A stretch of 63,975 bases of DNA. Source: Rhizobium terrae (GTDB lineage: Bacteria; Pseudomonadota; Alphaproteobacteria; Rhizobiales; Rhizobiaceae). The notes beneath the pieces are model-generated. The model had not been told where the DNA came from. It did no database searches and saw nothing but the letters and a program-made list of their open reading frames with translations. The stretch spans positions 1-63,975 of the forward strand of contig NZ_QJKM01000025.1 in the NCBI RefSeq assembly GCF_003425685.1, in the 5' to 3' direction. The translations under genes and the position numbers were made by a program. The stretch's first letter is position 1. Each line of letters begins with the position of its first letter. This document shows, piece by piece, positions 52,104 to 61,139 of the stretch.

Positions 52104-52775
52104 TCAGGCCTTGCTCTGATCGATGGTGCCGGTGATGTTGTCCCAGCCGGAAAGCGCAAATTCCGCCGCGGCATGCAGTTCGGCGCGATCAGCTCCGTCG
52201 CGGGCGCGGATTGCCATGCCACTCTGGACGATCTGCACGAACCTCGCCAGTTTGGTCGTGTCTGCCGTGGGCTCAAGATCACCGTCGCTCTTCGCGGCGT
52301 CAAAGCGCGTCTTCAAGAGATCGAAGCCGCCTGCGCGCGTCGCTCGCATGAGTTCGGCCAGTTCGGAGTGTCCTTCGCTGCCGACAGTAGCGAGCGTTGC
52401 CATGCACCCGTGCGGTAAATCGCTATCTCCGCCGGTCATGGCGATCGCGGAATCCTCGAGGAATGCCAACGCCGCCTCTCTCGCGGTTGACGCCTTCCGG
52501 AAGCGCGTCCAGACCAACCCTTCATAGGTCGTGTAGTAGTATTCGAGCGCTTCCGCATAGAGCTCGTCTTTCGAACCGAAGGCAGCATAGAGGCTCTTGG
52601 TTCCGATCCCCATTGCCTCCGTCAGATCAGCGATCGAAGTCGCCTCATATCCCTTGATCCAGAACAGTCTTGTGGCGGTGGCAAGCGCGGCCTGGCGATC
52701 GAACTCCCGCGGCCGTCCGCGTGGAGCGCGAGACGATGGTGGACTGGGAGGAGGTGTCAAAATTTTATTTTGCAT
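52104..52775 (-). CDS. TetR/AcrR-family transcriptional regulator
   Basis: A 223-residue regulator. HTH: ATRLFWIKGYEATSIADLTEAMGIGTKSLYAAFGSKDELYAEAL, then a TetR_C-like ligand domain (residues 85-220). ATG 52775 or 52787 (four residues longer) are both possible. Divergent from an SDR gene; two copies of a 14-bp repeat frame the shared promoter. TetR repressors of this sort release DNA on binding a small hydrophobic compound; this one probably represses the SDR. Confidence 0.92.
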   Translation of the reverse strand: MQNKILTPPPSPPSSRAPRGRPREFDRQAALATATRLFWIKGYEATSIADLTEAMGIGTKSLYAAFGSKDELYAEALEYYYTTYEGLVWTRFRKASTAREAALAFLEDSAIAMTGGDSDLPHGCMATLATVGSEGHSELAELMRATRAGGFDLLKTRFDAAKSDGDLEPTADTTKLARFVQIVQSGMAIRARDGADRAELHAAAEFALSGWDNITGTIDQSKA

Positions 52776-52843
52776 CGACCACTGCATAAATCACTTGACC
52801 GACGTTTGCAACGGCTCTACGCATTTGTACATCGATCACTGCA
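52773..52843. promoter_or_regulatory. Pair of 14-bp direct repeats in the TetR/SDR divergent promoter
   Basis: CATCGACCACTGCA (52773-52786) and CATCGATCACTGCA (52830-52843) are 13/14 identical and 57 bp apart, one overlapping the TetR start codons and one just before the SDR ribosome site. This is the typical location for TetR-family operators controlling both genes. A central TTGACC (52795) could be part of the SDR promoter. Confidence 0.55.
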
Positions 52844-52856
52844 GAAAGGGAAAATC

Positions 52857-53594
52857 ATGGAATTGTCTGGAAAACGCGCCTTGGTGAATGGTGGCTCGCG
52901 AGGAATCGGGGCTGCGATCGCCGTTGCGCTTGCCGAGAACGGCGCGGATGTCGCCTTTACGTATCAGCGCTCGGCTGACAGAGCTGCATCGGTGGTCAAG
53001 ACTATCGAGGAAAAAGGTCGACGCGGGCTCGCGATTCAGGCCGATAGTGCCGATCCGGACGCCATTCGGCGGGCCGTCAGCGAAACGGTCGACGCGCTTG
53101 GAGGGCTTGATATCCTGGTCAACAGCGCAGGCATCGGAACCGCCGGCATGACCGCGGATCTGGCCCTCGCCGACCTGCAGGCCATGCTTGATGTGAACGT
53201 TCGCGCCCCGGTTCTTTTTGCGCAGGCAGCAATCCCGCATCTGTCTTCCGGTGGCCGGATCATCTCTCTCGGCTCCTCTCTGGCGGAGCGCGTCCCCTTC
53301 CCCGGCGTCACGGCCTATGCGATGTCGAAGTCGGCACTTCTGTCGTTCACTCGGGGCCTTTCACGCGAACTCGGCCCTCAAGGCATCACCGTCAACCTCG
53401 TTCTACCGGGATCGACGGACACCGAAATGAATCCGGCCGATGGCGAGAATGCGGATTATCAGCGCAGCCTCACCTCGCTTGGGCGTTTCGGCGAGCCCCG
53501 TGAAGTTGCAAGCGCAGTCGCGTTCCTTGCAGGTCCTGCCGCAAGTCTGATTACCGGCGCCGTTCTGAGTGTCGACGCCGGCTTCAACGCATAA
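52857..53594 (+). CDS. Short-chain dehydrogenase/reductase
   Basis: A 245-residue classical SDR. Cofactor motif GGSRGIG, NSAG, catalytic Ser in ISLGSS and Y-x-x-x-K in YAMSKSALLSF, then the ending SLITGAVLSVDAGF. FabG-like, without signal peptide. ATG 52857 has AGGG upstream. Regulated by the divergent TetR gene, so it is probably a response to a toxic aldehyde, ketone or quinone. A 9-bp stem-loop follows 23 nt downstream. Confidence 0.93.
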   Translation: MELSGKRALVNGGSRGIGAAIAVALAENGADVAFTYQRSADRAASVVKTIEEKGRRGLAIQADSADPDAIRRAVSETVDALGGLDILVNSAGIGTAGMTADLALADLQAMLDVNVRAPVLFAQAAIPHLSSGGRIISLGSSLAERVPFPGVTAYAMSKSALLSFTRGLSRELGPQGITVNLVLPGSTDTEMNPADGENADYQRSLTSLGRFGEPREVASAVAFLAGPAASLITGAVLSVDAGFNA

Positions 53595-53617
53595 TCTGGA
53601 TGGCAGGAAACGTCACT

Positions 53618-53645
53618 GGGCCGGAACGAACGGAGCTTCCGGCCC
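53618..53645 (+). terminator. Terminator after the TetR-controlled SDR
   Basis: GGGCCGGAA (53618-53626) pairs perfectly with TTCCGGCCC (53637-53645) over 9 bp with a 10-nt loop, and is followed by CATTT. A Rho-independent terminator without a strong U-run. Confidence 0.65.
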
Positions 53646-53853
53646 CATTTAAAGACGCAGCGACAGCTCTCCGGGCCGGAAGCTGAAGGATGCGCGCCAA
53701 TGGTCGATCCCCACGTCCCTTAGACAGTTTCCGAGCTGACGCCGCGGGCAGAAACGCTGCCAAATCTGTCGTCGGCTTCGGTCGCCGAAACGACAGCTAC
53801 GAGCAAGCCGCGGATGCGATCAAGAGGTAGAATAGCTCAAGGGACTCAATAAG

Positions 53854-54345
53854 ATGATTGTCGCAGGCAGCCCCAGAATTCCCCTCCTACTGCAGTCAAC
53901 CTCCCGCCTGCCTGGGCAAGACACCGTCAGGGAGGCGCAGCACGGAAAAGGAGGCGGAAATCCCCCCTCCGTCTCTCTTGATACTCGATACGGCTCGAAG
54001 CTTGCCGATGCCCTGTGGTCAATGGAGAGCAATGGCATTGTGTTGGACCAAAAGCCAAATCGCACCGCTCTTAGCAAAGACGACAAACCCGATGCGGCCG
54101 ACGAGTTCTTGAAGGTGTCCAATATGACGCCGGCCGAACGTATCCGCTATTTCTTCCTGAAGGATCGAGAGCTCAATGAAGACAAGCTGGCTGCGATGAG
54201 CGAGAAAGATCGAGAGGCGATCGAACAGCAAATCAAAGACCTTATTCTTCAACAACTCGGTTTGGAAAACGAAGACGGCAAGCCTGACGACGCCCCTGCG
54301 CCCGCACCAGAGGGAGATCCCGTACCCTTGGATGCGACGCCGTAA
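53854..54345 (+). CDS. Hypothetical protein with charged helical C-terminus
   Basis: A 163-residue protein not assigned to a family. Residues about 90-138 form a charged, amphipathic helical region (MTPAERIRYFFLKDRELNEDKLAAMSEKD in two parts, then a run ending LILQQLGLE), followed by an acidic/proline-rich tail. This C-terminal part resembles uncharacterised Rhizobiales proteins. The N-terminal 40 residues are low in conserved character and the ATG at 53854 may not be the true start. Orphan, flanked by terminators on the left. Confidence 0.6.
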   Translation: MIVAGSPRIPLLLQSTSRLPGQDTVREAQHGKGGGNPPSVSLDTRYGSKLADALWSMESNGIVLDQKPNRTALSKDDKPDAADEFLKVSNMTPAERIRYFFLKDRELNEDKLAAMSEKDREAIEQQIKDLILQQLGLENEDGKPDDAPAPAPEGDPVPLDATP

Positions 54346-54725
54346 TGGGTGGCTAATCTGCTGTTATCGTAGCGATTGCGTGAATAGTTCGACGCAGCTG
54401 GACGCAGTAGCGCCGCGGTGCTTGATGGTGGAGCCGAAGTGCGTCTGTTGAAGCGCGCGCTTCCGGCCGCGCTTGATGGAGGACGGCGATCACCTGCGGC
54501 AGACGGCTGAGCTCGCCGGTCGCGTTCTGAAACTGACCGTGAGGGGTTGTACGCACATCTGCGACCAGGGTGATTGCTGTGATGTGTCGCAAACGCAATC
54601 ACGTGGGTTTGGGACCCCCGCACCGGACTTGTGCCGGTTTTCATTATGCAAACGTAATGCACTTCATTTCAAAGTGAGAGAGGGCCGGAGTCCCTTACAC
54701 TTCCCGCTTACAGGCGTACCCGTCG
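54346..54725. other. Non-coding stretch between the hypothetical and dioxygenase genes
   Basis: 380 nt without a credible gene. Contains ACCGG/CCGGT around 54622-54638 followed by TTTTC, a possible weak terminator for the dioxygenase transcript or the hypothetical gene. Open frames on the minus strand (to 54662) have low-complexity composition and no recognisable motif. Confidence 0.45.
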
Positions 54726-55310
54726 TCAGATCACAAAATCAAACCGCGCGAACCTTCCATCACCGGCTTGCTTGATTTCGAGGAGTAGCGCCTCGTCAAA
54801 CAGTCTGTCTCCAGCGTTTCGGGGCTCGGCGGGAAAATAAAGTTGGGTGGTGAGGATGCGCCCACCCGGGCGCTGGACCTTGAAATGGAAATGGCGTGTT
54901 CGGCCGGGATAAAGCGCTGGCACGATAGTGTTGAACCACCAGCGTCCCTGCGTGTCGCTGAATTGGTGTCCGCGCAGGCGGAAACCAACGCTATCATAGT
55001 CGCCATTTTCGTCCGCATGCCAAATCTCCACGAGACCACCGCTAAGGGGCCGGCAGCGAGTGTCGAGTACGAACCCTGCGACCGTTATTCGCTCACCGCC
55101 GGGTGAATCTGGATAGAGATCGCGATTGAGCGGCGAGTTCGGCTTGAAGAAGGGGCCAGCCTCCCGTTCAAGCGTCGGTTCGTCTCCGTCGTCACATGCA
55201 GGAGTGAGCGGCAGTTCGGGAGCGGCCTGCGCAAACGCTCTCGTTCTCGCCGCCTCGAGGAGAGGCAGCGTCAGAAAGGCCGTCAGAAGCGAGCGTCTGG
55301 TGGAGGACAA
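54726..55310 (-). CDS. Intradiol ring-cleavage dioxygenase with signal peptide
   Basis: A 194-residue intradiol dioxygenase (protocatechuate/catechol type). TTG at 55310 is preferred as start, with GGGAG 7 nt upstream, giving a twin-Arg leader SSTRRSLLTAFLTLPLLEAA. Fe(III) ligands: Tyr in NGDYDS region (GDYDSVGF), Tyr and two His in LYPGRTRHFHFKV. It cleaves catechols between the hydroxyls using O2. An exported intradiol enzyme is unusual but known for the lignin-related family of bacteria. Gene order places it just after an exported AKR gene on the same strand. Confidence 0.85.
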   Translation of the reverse strand: MSSTRRSLLTAFLTLPLLEAARTRAFAQAAPELPLTPACDDGDEPTLEREAGPFFKPNSPLNRDLYPDSPGGERITVAGFVLDTRCRPLSGGLVEIWHADENGDYDSVGFRLRGHQFSDTQGRWWFNTIVPALYPGRTRHFHFKVQRPGGRILTTQLYFPAEPRNAGDRLFDEALLLEIKQAGDGRFARFDFVI

Positions 55311-55351
55311 GGCCGGTCTCCCAGTGTGATCGCGGTTTAATCGACGCGCCG

Positions 55352-56434
55352 TTACCGCAGGCGCTGCGCGGCGTTCGCCTGCGCCTCTCGGATCAGGCCA
55401 GAATACATATTCTCCTTGCCGGGATACCACGGCATCGTGCCGATGGAGCCGAAGCCGGGAATCGTCTCCATATGAGCAACCATGCGGGCACGCATCCGCT
55501 CGTCCGGAAGCGGGCCTGTCATCGCCTGGACATTGTCACTCATGTGATCGGGATTCGACGTGCCGCAGAGTACGCTCGTGACGGCCGGGTGCGCCATGAC
55601 CCATTTCAGAAAGAACTGCGCCCAGCTGTTGGCCCCGAACTCCTGCGCGAAGCCGGGAAGCGGCTGCCCCTCGACCACCTTCATCAGCCGTGCCTTTTCC
55701 AGCGGCAGATTAATGAGGACGCCGACGCCCTTGTCGGCCGCGGCCGGAAGAAGGCGGCGCTCGGCATCGCGGTTGAAGATCGAGTAATTCGTCTGGATGA
55801 AGTCGACGTCACCGCGTTGGACGAACGTCAATAGCTGGTCTTGCGCTGCCGACTCGTGATGGGTCACGCCGACATGACCTATGAGGCCTTCCTTCTTCCA
55901 TGCCTTCATCAGCGGAACGATGACGGGTGCATTGGTGATGCTGTGGCATTGCATCAGATTGATCGCCGCGCGCCATGTCCGCATTCGTGACTGCCGGAAG
56001 CTTTCGACCGCGTGACTTTCGTCTCCAAGATATTCTCCTGTCGACCAGACCTTGTTGGCGAGGAACATCTCGGAGGATCCTTCGAACTCGCCCATGAACT
56101 GGCCGACACTGACTTCCGCCGAGCCGTAAAGAGGCGAGGTGTCGACCACACGACCGCCTGCGGCGACGTACCGTTCGAAGACCTGTCGGAGAGCGTCGCG
56201 CCGATCTCCTGGCTTCAGGTCGAAGGTCAGGAAGGTGCCGAGGCCCAGGGCTGTGACCTTCTCGCCGGTGCGCGGCAAAGTACGAGTGACCACATTCTGG
56301 TTTGATTGCGGAGTTGGCGATGTCGCGCTCGTCGCCTGGGTCTGCGCCGTGGCGTTGGTCGCGAGCGCCAGCCCTGTTGCAGTTGCCCCCATCGTTCCAA
56401 GGAAGCTGCGTCTGTTGATCTTCGACTTCTCCAT
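55352..56434 (-). CDS. Aldo/keto reductase with Tat-type signal peptide
   Basis: A 360-residue AKR with a leader NRRSFLGTMGATATGLALATNATAQ typical of Tat substrates, then LGLGTFLTFDLKPGD, catalytic Tyr in DTSPLYGSAE, and HVGVTHHES. The C-terminus has SVLCGTSNPDHMSDNVQAM. It belongs to the same type as Tat-exported AKRs seen in Proteobacteria. NADPH-dependence would be odd in the periplasm unless the cofactor is tightly bound. It lies between an intradiol dioxygenase and a metallo-hydrolase gene, all minus strand and probably co-transcribed. Confidence 0.88.
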   Translation of the reverse strand: MEKSKINRRSFLGTMGATATGLALATNATAQTQATSATSPTPQSNQNVVTRTLPRTGEKVTALGLGTFLTFDLKPGDRRDALRQVFERYVAAGGRVVDTSPLYGSAEVSVGQFMGEFEGSSEMFLANKVWSTGEYLGDESHAVESFRQSRMRTWRAAINLMQCHSITNAPVIVPLMKAWKKEGLIGHVGVTHHESAAQDQLLTFVQRGDVDFIQTNYSIFNRDAERRLLPAAADKGVGVLINLPLEKARLMKVVEGQPLPGFAQEFGANSWAQFFLKWVMAHPAVTSVLCGTSNPDHMSDNVQAMTGPLPDERMRARMVAHMETIPGFGSIGTMPWYPGKENMYSGLIREAQANAAQRLR

Positions 56435-56458
56435 GAGATCGCTCCTGATGCTTTTTCG

Positions 56459-57451
56459 TTAGAACTGCCAGTTGGCGGGTACCCAGGCGTAGCCGCCATC
56501 GGTCTTCAGCATCCGGCCGAGGCCTGGGAATGGATAGTGGAAGCCAAGGACCGGCATGCGCTCGGCCGCCGCTCTGTCGAAGATGCGACGGCGGGACGAA
56601 AGGGCGGTTTCCTTGTCGCGGTCGGGCCCTGGAAGCCATGGTCTGTCGACATTCACAACGGGGTGATAAGCAAGGTCTGCCGTCAGCAGCAGTTGGTCAT
56701 TTCCCGAATGAACAAGGAAAGTGGCCATGCCGGGCGTATGGCCAGACGCGACGATCGTCGCCAGACCCGGCACGATCTCAGCGCCGGCCTCATAAAGTTC
56801 GACATCGTTCCTGAAGGGTTCAAGACTGTTCTTGATATTTGCGGCGAAGCGGAGACGGAATTCCTCCGGCACGGGCATGTAGGAGAGATCCGGATCGGTG
56901 CGGACGAAGAAATCCCAGTCGGCCTTCGGAACGAAGACAGTGGCGCGGGGAAAGGCTTTGCCGCCATCCGCGGTTCTCAGGTTGCCGACATGGTCTGGAT
57001 GGGTGTGTGAGATGACGATCACATCGATGTCCGCAGCGCTGAGACCGATCGCGGCAAGGTTTTCAAAGATGCGCCCGCCATTCGGGCCCATGGTTTTTCC
57101 GGCGCCAGCCTCGATCAGGATCCGTCGGCCGCCGGTCTCGATCAGCAGAGTGTTGAGATTGAGGGTCAGGTGATCGGTCGGGAGGAACGCCTGCCGCAGG
57201 ACTTCTTGAAGCTCGGCTTCCGGCGCATTGCCTGCATAGACGCGGGGCGGCCCACCAATCACACCATCGCTCAAGACGGTCGCGCTGATTTCGCCGACGC
57301 GGAAACGGTAATAACCAGCATTGCCGGCCACCGAGGACGCAACCTGGGCCTTAGCGGTGCCGGAGCTACCCAGGCTCGGAATGAGCACGCTCGATGCGCC
57401 CGCTACAGCGGACAGCATGATGGCGCGTCTGTTAAGCGTGAAGGCACTCAT
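56459..57451 (-). CDS. MBL-fold metallo-hydrolase, exported
   Basis: A 330-residue metallo-beta-lactamase-fold protein. Twin-Arg leader NRRAIMLSAVAGASSVLIPSLGS then AKAQ. The metal motif H-x-H-x-D-H is ISHTHPDHVGN, with further His in SGHTPG and a C-terminal His. It resembles lactonase/glyoxalase-II-type N-acyl homoserine lactonase family proteins (AttM-like size), but specificity cannot be told from this. First gene of the minus-strand trio and divergent from a LysR gene 166 bp away. Confidence 0.88.
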   Translation of the reverse strand: MSAFTLNRRAIMLSAVAGASSVLIPSLGSSGTAKAQVASSVAGNAGYYRFRVGEISATVLSDGVIGGPPRVYAGNAPEAELQEVLRQAFLPTDHLTLNLNTLLIETGGRRILIEAGAGKTMGPNGGRIFENLAAIGLSAADIDVIVISHTHPDHVGNLRTADGGKAFPRATVFVPKADWDFFVRTDPDLSYMPVPEEFRLRFAANIKNSLEPFRNDVELYEAGAEIVPGLATIVASGHTPGMATFLVHSGNDQLLLTADLAYHPVVNVDRPWLPGPDRDKETALSSRRRIFDRAAAERMPVLGFHYPFPGLGRMLKTDGGYAWVPANWQF

Positions 57452-57617
57452 CCATTTTTCCTTCTCTTAGGCGCACTGCTTGGCCCTGTCCGCGGTCGGA
57501 CACGACAGACGAGGGACCTTTCCGGAGCGCGGCATTTAGGTCTGGGAGATCATGACACGAAGCTTTTGATCTGATAATCTGCAGTAAGTTAACCAGCTTG
57601 ATTAGAAAAACTTCGCA

Positions 57618-58559
57618 ATGGACCCTATTCGCCTAGACAGTTTCGATGTCTTCGTGGCCATCGTGCGCTGTGGCGGCTTCCGCGCGGCAGCCCTCGAGCG
57701 GGGAATCTCTTCGTCGGCATTGAGCCAAACGATGAATGCTCTCGAAGAGGCTCTTGGTATCCGGCTTCTTAATCGGACGACGAGGAGCGTGTCTCCAACG
57801 GAGGCAGGACAGCGTCTTCTTGAACGTCTGGCACCCGCGTTGAGCGACATCAGGCTCGCCATCGCAGAGGTTGACGAATTGCGCGACAGTCCGTCGGGGA
57901 CTGTCAGGATCAATGCGCCAGCTCCAGCCGTCGACCATTTCCTTTGCCCGCTGGTGTTCGACTTTATGGAGGCTTATCCCGAGGTGAAGATCGAGATCAT
58001 CAGCGATGCGGCCGTTATCGATATCGTGGAACAGGGTTTCGATGCAGGCGTTAGGTTCGGCAAGCAACTGGCGCAAGACATGATCGCGCTGCCGCTGGGA
58101 CCAGCTCTTCGTTATGCAATCGTCGCTTCACCTGAGTATATCAAGAGGTGCGGAGAACCACAGACGCCGCACGAACTCGTTGGTCATGGCTGTATCAAAC
58201 GTCGTTTCCCTGGTGGCACCCTCGTCACCTGGCGGTTTGCCGAGGCAGGCGAGGAAATCGAAGTCACTCCCACCGGCCGGCTGACGGTCAGTTCGGCGCA
58301 CAATGAACTCCAAGCTGCACTGGCTGGCAGAGGAATTGCTCATATCTTCGATGACTATGCCAAACCCTATATCCAAAACGGCCGGCTAGTGGAACTTCTC
58401 TCCGACTGGAGCCCTATCCTGCCACACTGGTTTTTATACTACCCGAGCCGCCGACTCCCGAGCGCCGCCATGCGAGCGTTTCTGGACTATATGAGAAGCT
58501 ATGATTGGAACGGCAAGGACGTTATGGATCCACAGCGATTTGACAGGCAGCTTGCTTAG
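57618..58559 (+). CDS. LysR-family transcriptional regulator
   Basis: A 313-residue LTTR: HTH MDPIRLDSFDVFVAIVRCGGFRAAALERGISSSALSQTMNALE in two blocks; the linker RTTRSVSPTEAGQRLL and the effector region IDIVEQGFDAGVRFG are the hallmarks of the Rhizobiales CbbR/GstR-like subgroup that controls adjacent oxidoreductases. Divergent from the metallo-hydrolase/AKR/dioxygenase trio. Paralogue of the LysR at 62.6 kb, sharing RTTRSVS and DIVEQGFDAG motifs. Confidence 0.93.
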   Translation: MDPIRLDSFDVFVAIVRCGGFRAAALERGISSSALSQTMNALEEALGIRLLNRTTRSVSPTEAGQRLLERLAPALSDIRLAIAEVDELRDSPSGTVRINAPAPAVDHFLCPLVFDFMEAYPEVKIEIISDAAVIDIVEQGFDAGVRFGKQLAQDMIALPLGPALRYAIVASPEYIKRCGEPQTPHELVGHGCIKRRFPGGTLVTWRFAEAGEEIEVTPTGRLTVSSAHNELQAALAGRGIAHIFDDYAKPYIQNGRLVELLSDWSPILPHWFLYYPSRRLPSAAMRAFLDYMRSYDWNGKDVMDPQRFDRQLA

Positions 58560-58762
58560 CTGGAGTCGAACGGCGATCTTCTGTGATATGTGCTGGCCAC
58601 ATCACGAAGAGACTTCCAGTTGTTGGAGCGTGTAAACTAGCACTACCGGATACAGCTTCTATGGAATGCCAAGGATACGCGCCATGCCAGCAGAGTGATA
58701 GGACTGTCGGGATCGCCCTGACGGTCTGATCTCACTCAGATACTCAGAAAAGCCTGGTCCCA

Positions 58763-59702
58763 TCAATATCGACCCGTCTCTTGGGCAGGCTCCTCCCTTT
58801 GTTGCCTGAACGCACTTGGCGTACACCCGACGGCACGCAGGAAAGCGTGGCTGAGCGCGCCCGCGGACCCATAGCCTGTCCGCTCCGCCACTTCGTCGAG
58901 CGTCAGCCGCTCGTTGATCAACGCCGACTTTGCCACGGCCATACGCCAGCGGAGAATGTAGGCCATGGGTGGCATGCCGATGGTTTCCTGGAAGCGACGG
59001 GCGAAGGCCGAGCGCGACATCGCTGCGAGGCCAGCCAGGCGGGGCAGGGTCCAGTTGTGGTTTATCTCGGCGTGGATTGCTTGCAGGACGAGCGCGAGCT
59101 GCCGATCCTGAAGGCCGGCCAACACGCCAGACGGGGCGACAAGCTCGCCGGCCGCCGGGCCGAAGCGCTTCAACGATGAGGACTTCGGCGAGTCGCTGTA
59201 GCACAAGGGCCCGGCCCGGATCGTTTCCGCGTGGCTCCTCGGCAATCACATCCAGTAACATTGCCAATCGACCCGCACCTCGATCATGTGCCTGCACATG
59301 CACAACCCGGGGAAGAAGCGCGGCGAAGAGATCGGCGTTGACACGGTCGACCTCAACATAACCACCGACGATCCGTGTCGCCGGTCCATCATCCTGCCCC
59401 AATCTGATGAGGCTTCCGGCTGCCGCTTTGTAGGCGGCATCGCCGAACACGGCCGGGGCGTCTGGCGCGCTGAGGAAGCCGAACTCCATGGAACTGGGTT
59501 GAAGCAGGAAATCGCCCCTTCGGAACGGCCGCGGCTCGTTCTGCCCAAGGCGTAGCCAGCAGTCACCTTCGGCAGCGATGACGAAATTGGTCACGTGGAA
59601 TGCGGGGAAGTGGATGCCCCAGCGGCCACTGCCGCGGATCTCCGTCATCAGCACAGCGCGTGGCCGCAAAAGGGTTACGATTTCGGTAAGCGGGTCAACC
59701 AT
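58763..59702 (-). pseudogene. AraC-family transcriptional regulator split by a frameshift
   Basis: From ATG 59702 the frame reads the N-terminal cupin-like AraC_binding domain (MVDPLTEIVTLLRPRAVLM) to LIVEALR, then diverges near 59143-59165 in a GC-rich run. The other frame carries the rest: GVLAGLQDRQLALVLQAIH and two HTH motifs (LAGLAAMSRSAFARRFQETIG and VAERTGYGSAGALSHAFLRAVG) to the stop at 58763. The intact paralogue at 51.1 kb shows what the corrected join should look like. A single indel is enough. As read, no functional regulator is made; a sequencing error is possible. Confidence 0.85.
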
Positions 59703-59844
59703 GGACGCTTGATACGATAATCGTCACATGCTGCCATCGACGCGCATCACGCTGTCTCGGCCGTGTAGCTTCGGTCGCCGTCTCAAGATCCTGAACGGTA
59801 GGCCAATGTGGGCGCCGATCGATACTGACACAATTGAGGAGTTC

Positions 59845-61066
59845 TCACGAAGCGGACTCCTTGGAGGTGGGCTGAATGATCGGAGGAAGAGAGGAGCGCA
59901 GGAGCGCTAGGACGCCTGCGATCGCGCCTGTCAGGCACACGCCTGTCCAACCGTAACGGCTCCACGCCCATCCCCCAACAGCGGCACCAATGGACATGCC
60001 GATCATGGCGCCGGTCATCAGCAGACCGTTCAGACGGCTGCGCGCATTTGGATCGATCGGTCACGATGGTCTGGTGCGAGACCAGTCCCGCCATCACGCC
60101 GAAATCAAAGAGTATTGCGCCCACGACGAGCGCTACCATCGAGTGCGGACGCATCAACATAAGCGCGAAGGCCGCGGCCACAAACAGGCAGCCCAAGCGG
60201 ATCACTGCGAAGGGCCCCTTGCGATCCGCGAAACCACCAAACAGCGGAGCGCCAAAGGCCCCTGCTGCGCCTACCAATCCGAAAGCTCCTGCCAAACCTG
60301 GCCCAAACTGAAACGGCGGCTCGGCCAACATGAGGGCAAGAGTTGACCAAAATGCGCCGAGTGTTGCAGCTAGCAATCCTTGTGTTGCCAACGCCTTTCT
60401 GAGTAAAGCGTGCCTATAGGTGAGCGTGGCAAGGCTGCGAAGCAGACCGGCATAGGTGCCTGTTGCCGTCACGGACTGGTGCGGGAGAAACCGCCAAACG
60501 GCCAGCGCCAGCAGCGCCACCATCCCGGCCGCAATCCCGAACATCGCCCGCCAGCCAAGAAGGTCTCCGACTACCCCTCCGACCGTTCGGGACAAAAGAA
60601 TGCCGCAAAGAAGTCCCGTGGTGACCAGCCCAATCGTGCGGCCCCGCCGCTCTTCGGTGGCGAGCTGCGCAGCGAGCGGAATGAAATCCTGACCGACACT
60701 GCCGAGCAACCCGAGCGCCAGACTTGCGGCGAGCATAACCGAGAAACTCGGAGCGGTCGCGGCCGCCAACAGAGCGGCGACGAGCAGCGCGAATTTCGCG
60801 AGAATCAGGCGCTTGCGATCCACGAGGTCGCCGAGCGGTGCCAATAATAGCATCCCGGCCGCATAGCCTGCCTGCGTCACGGCAGGCACGAGGCTCGCTT
60901 GCTCGGGTGACAGAGCAAAGTCGGCCTGCACCAACGGGATGACGGGCTGGACGTAACAGATATTGGCTACACCAACGCCCGCTCCAATCGCCATGAGCCA
61001 GACGAGCGCGGGCGCGGCTGCCTGCCCATCTTGAAGTTTTTCTGTGAGATCTACCTGTTTTGGCAT
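59845..61066 (-). pseudogene. MFS transporter (AraJ/YdhP-like) with a late frameshift
   Basis: ATG 61066 starts a 12-helix MFS protein with the first loop motif APLGDLVDRKRL and central loop; about 10 helices are in frame. After SHQTIVT (about 60066) the frame breaks. In the alternative frame DPNARSRLNGLLMTGAMIG and two more helices follow to TGA at 59847-59845. The expected sequence at the join is VTSIDPNARSR, so a 1-nt gain or 2-nt loss around 60056-60066 accounts for it. As written, the last two or three helices are replaced by about 70 unrelated residues. Possibly an error. Confidence 0.85.
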
Positions 61067-61139
61067 CGCGTGGCTCCACTGGACACGGGCCGGTAGACTC
61101 AAGGTCACCGTCGCTCGTTGTTCTGTCGAGAAGCGGTCC

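Noticed and set aside
54249..54662. 137-codon minus-strand frame over the hypothetical gene end
   Set aside because: Low-complexity Ser/Arg/Ala-rich composition and overlap with a more plausible plus-strand gene; a shadow frame.
56459..57451. MBL protein as a quorum-quenching AHL lactonase
   Set aside because: The H-x-H-x-D-H motif is shared by many hydrolases and export argues against it; specificity cannot be assigned.
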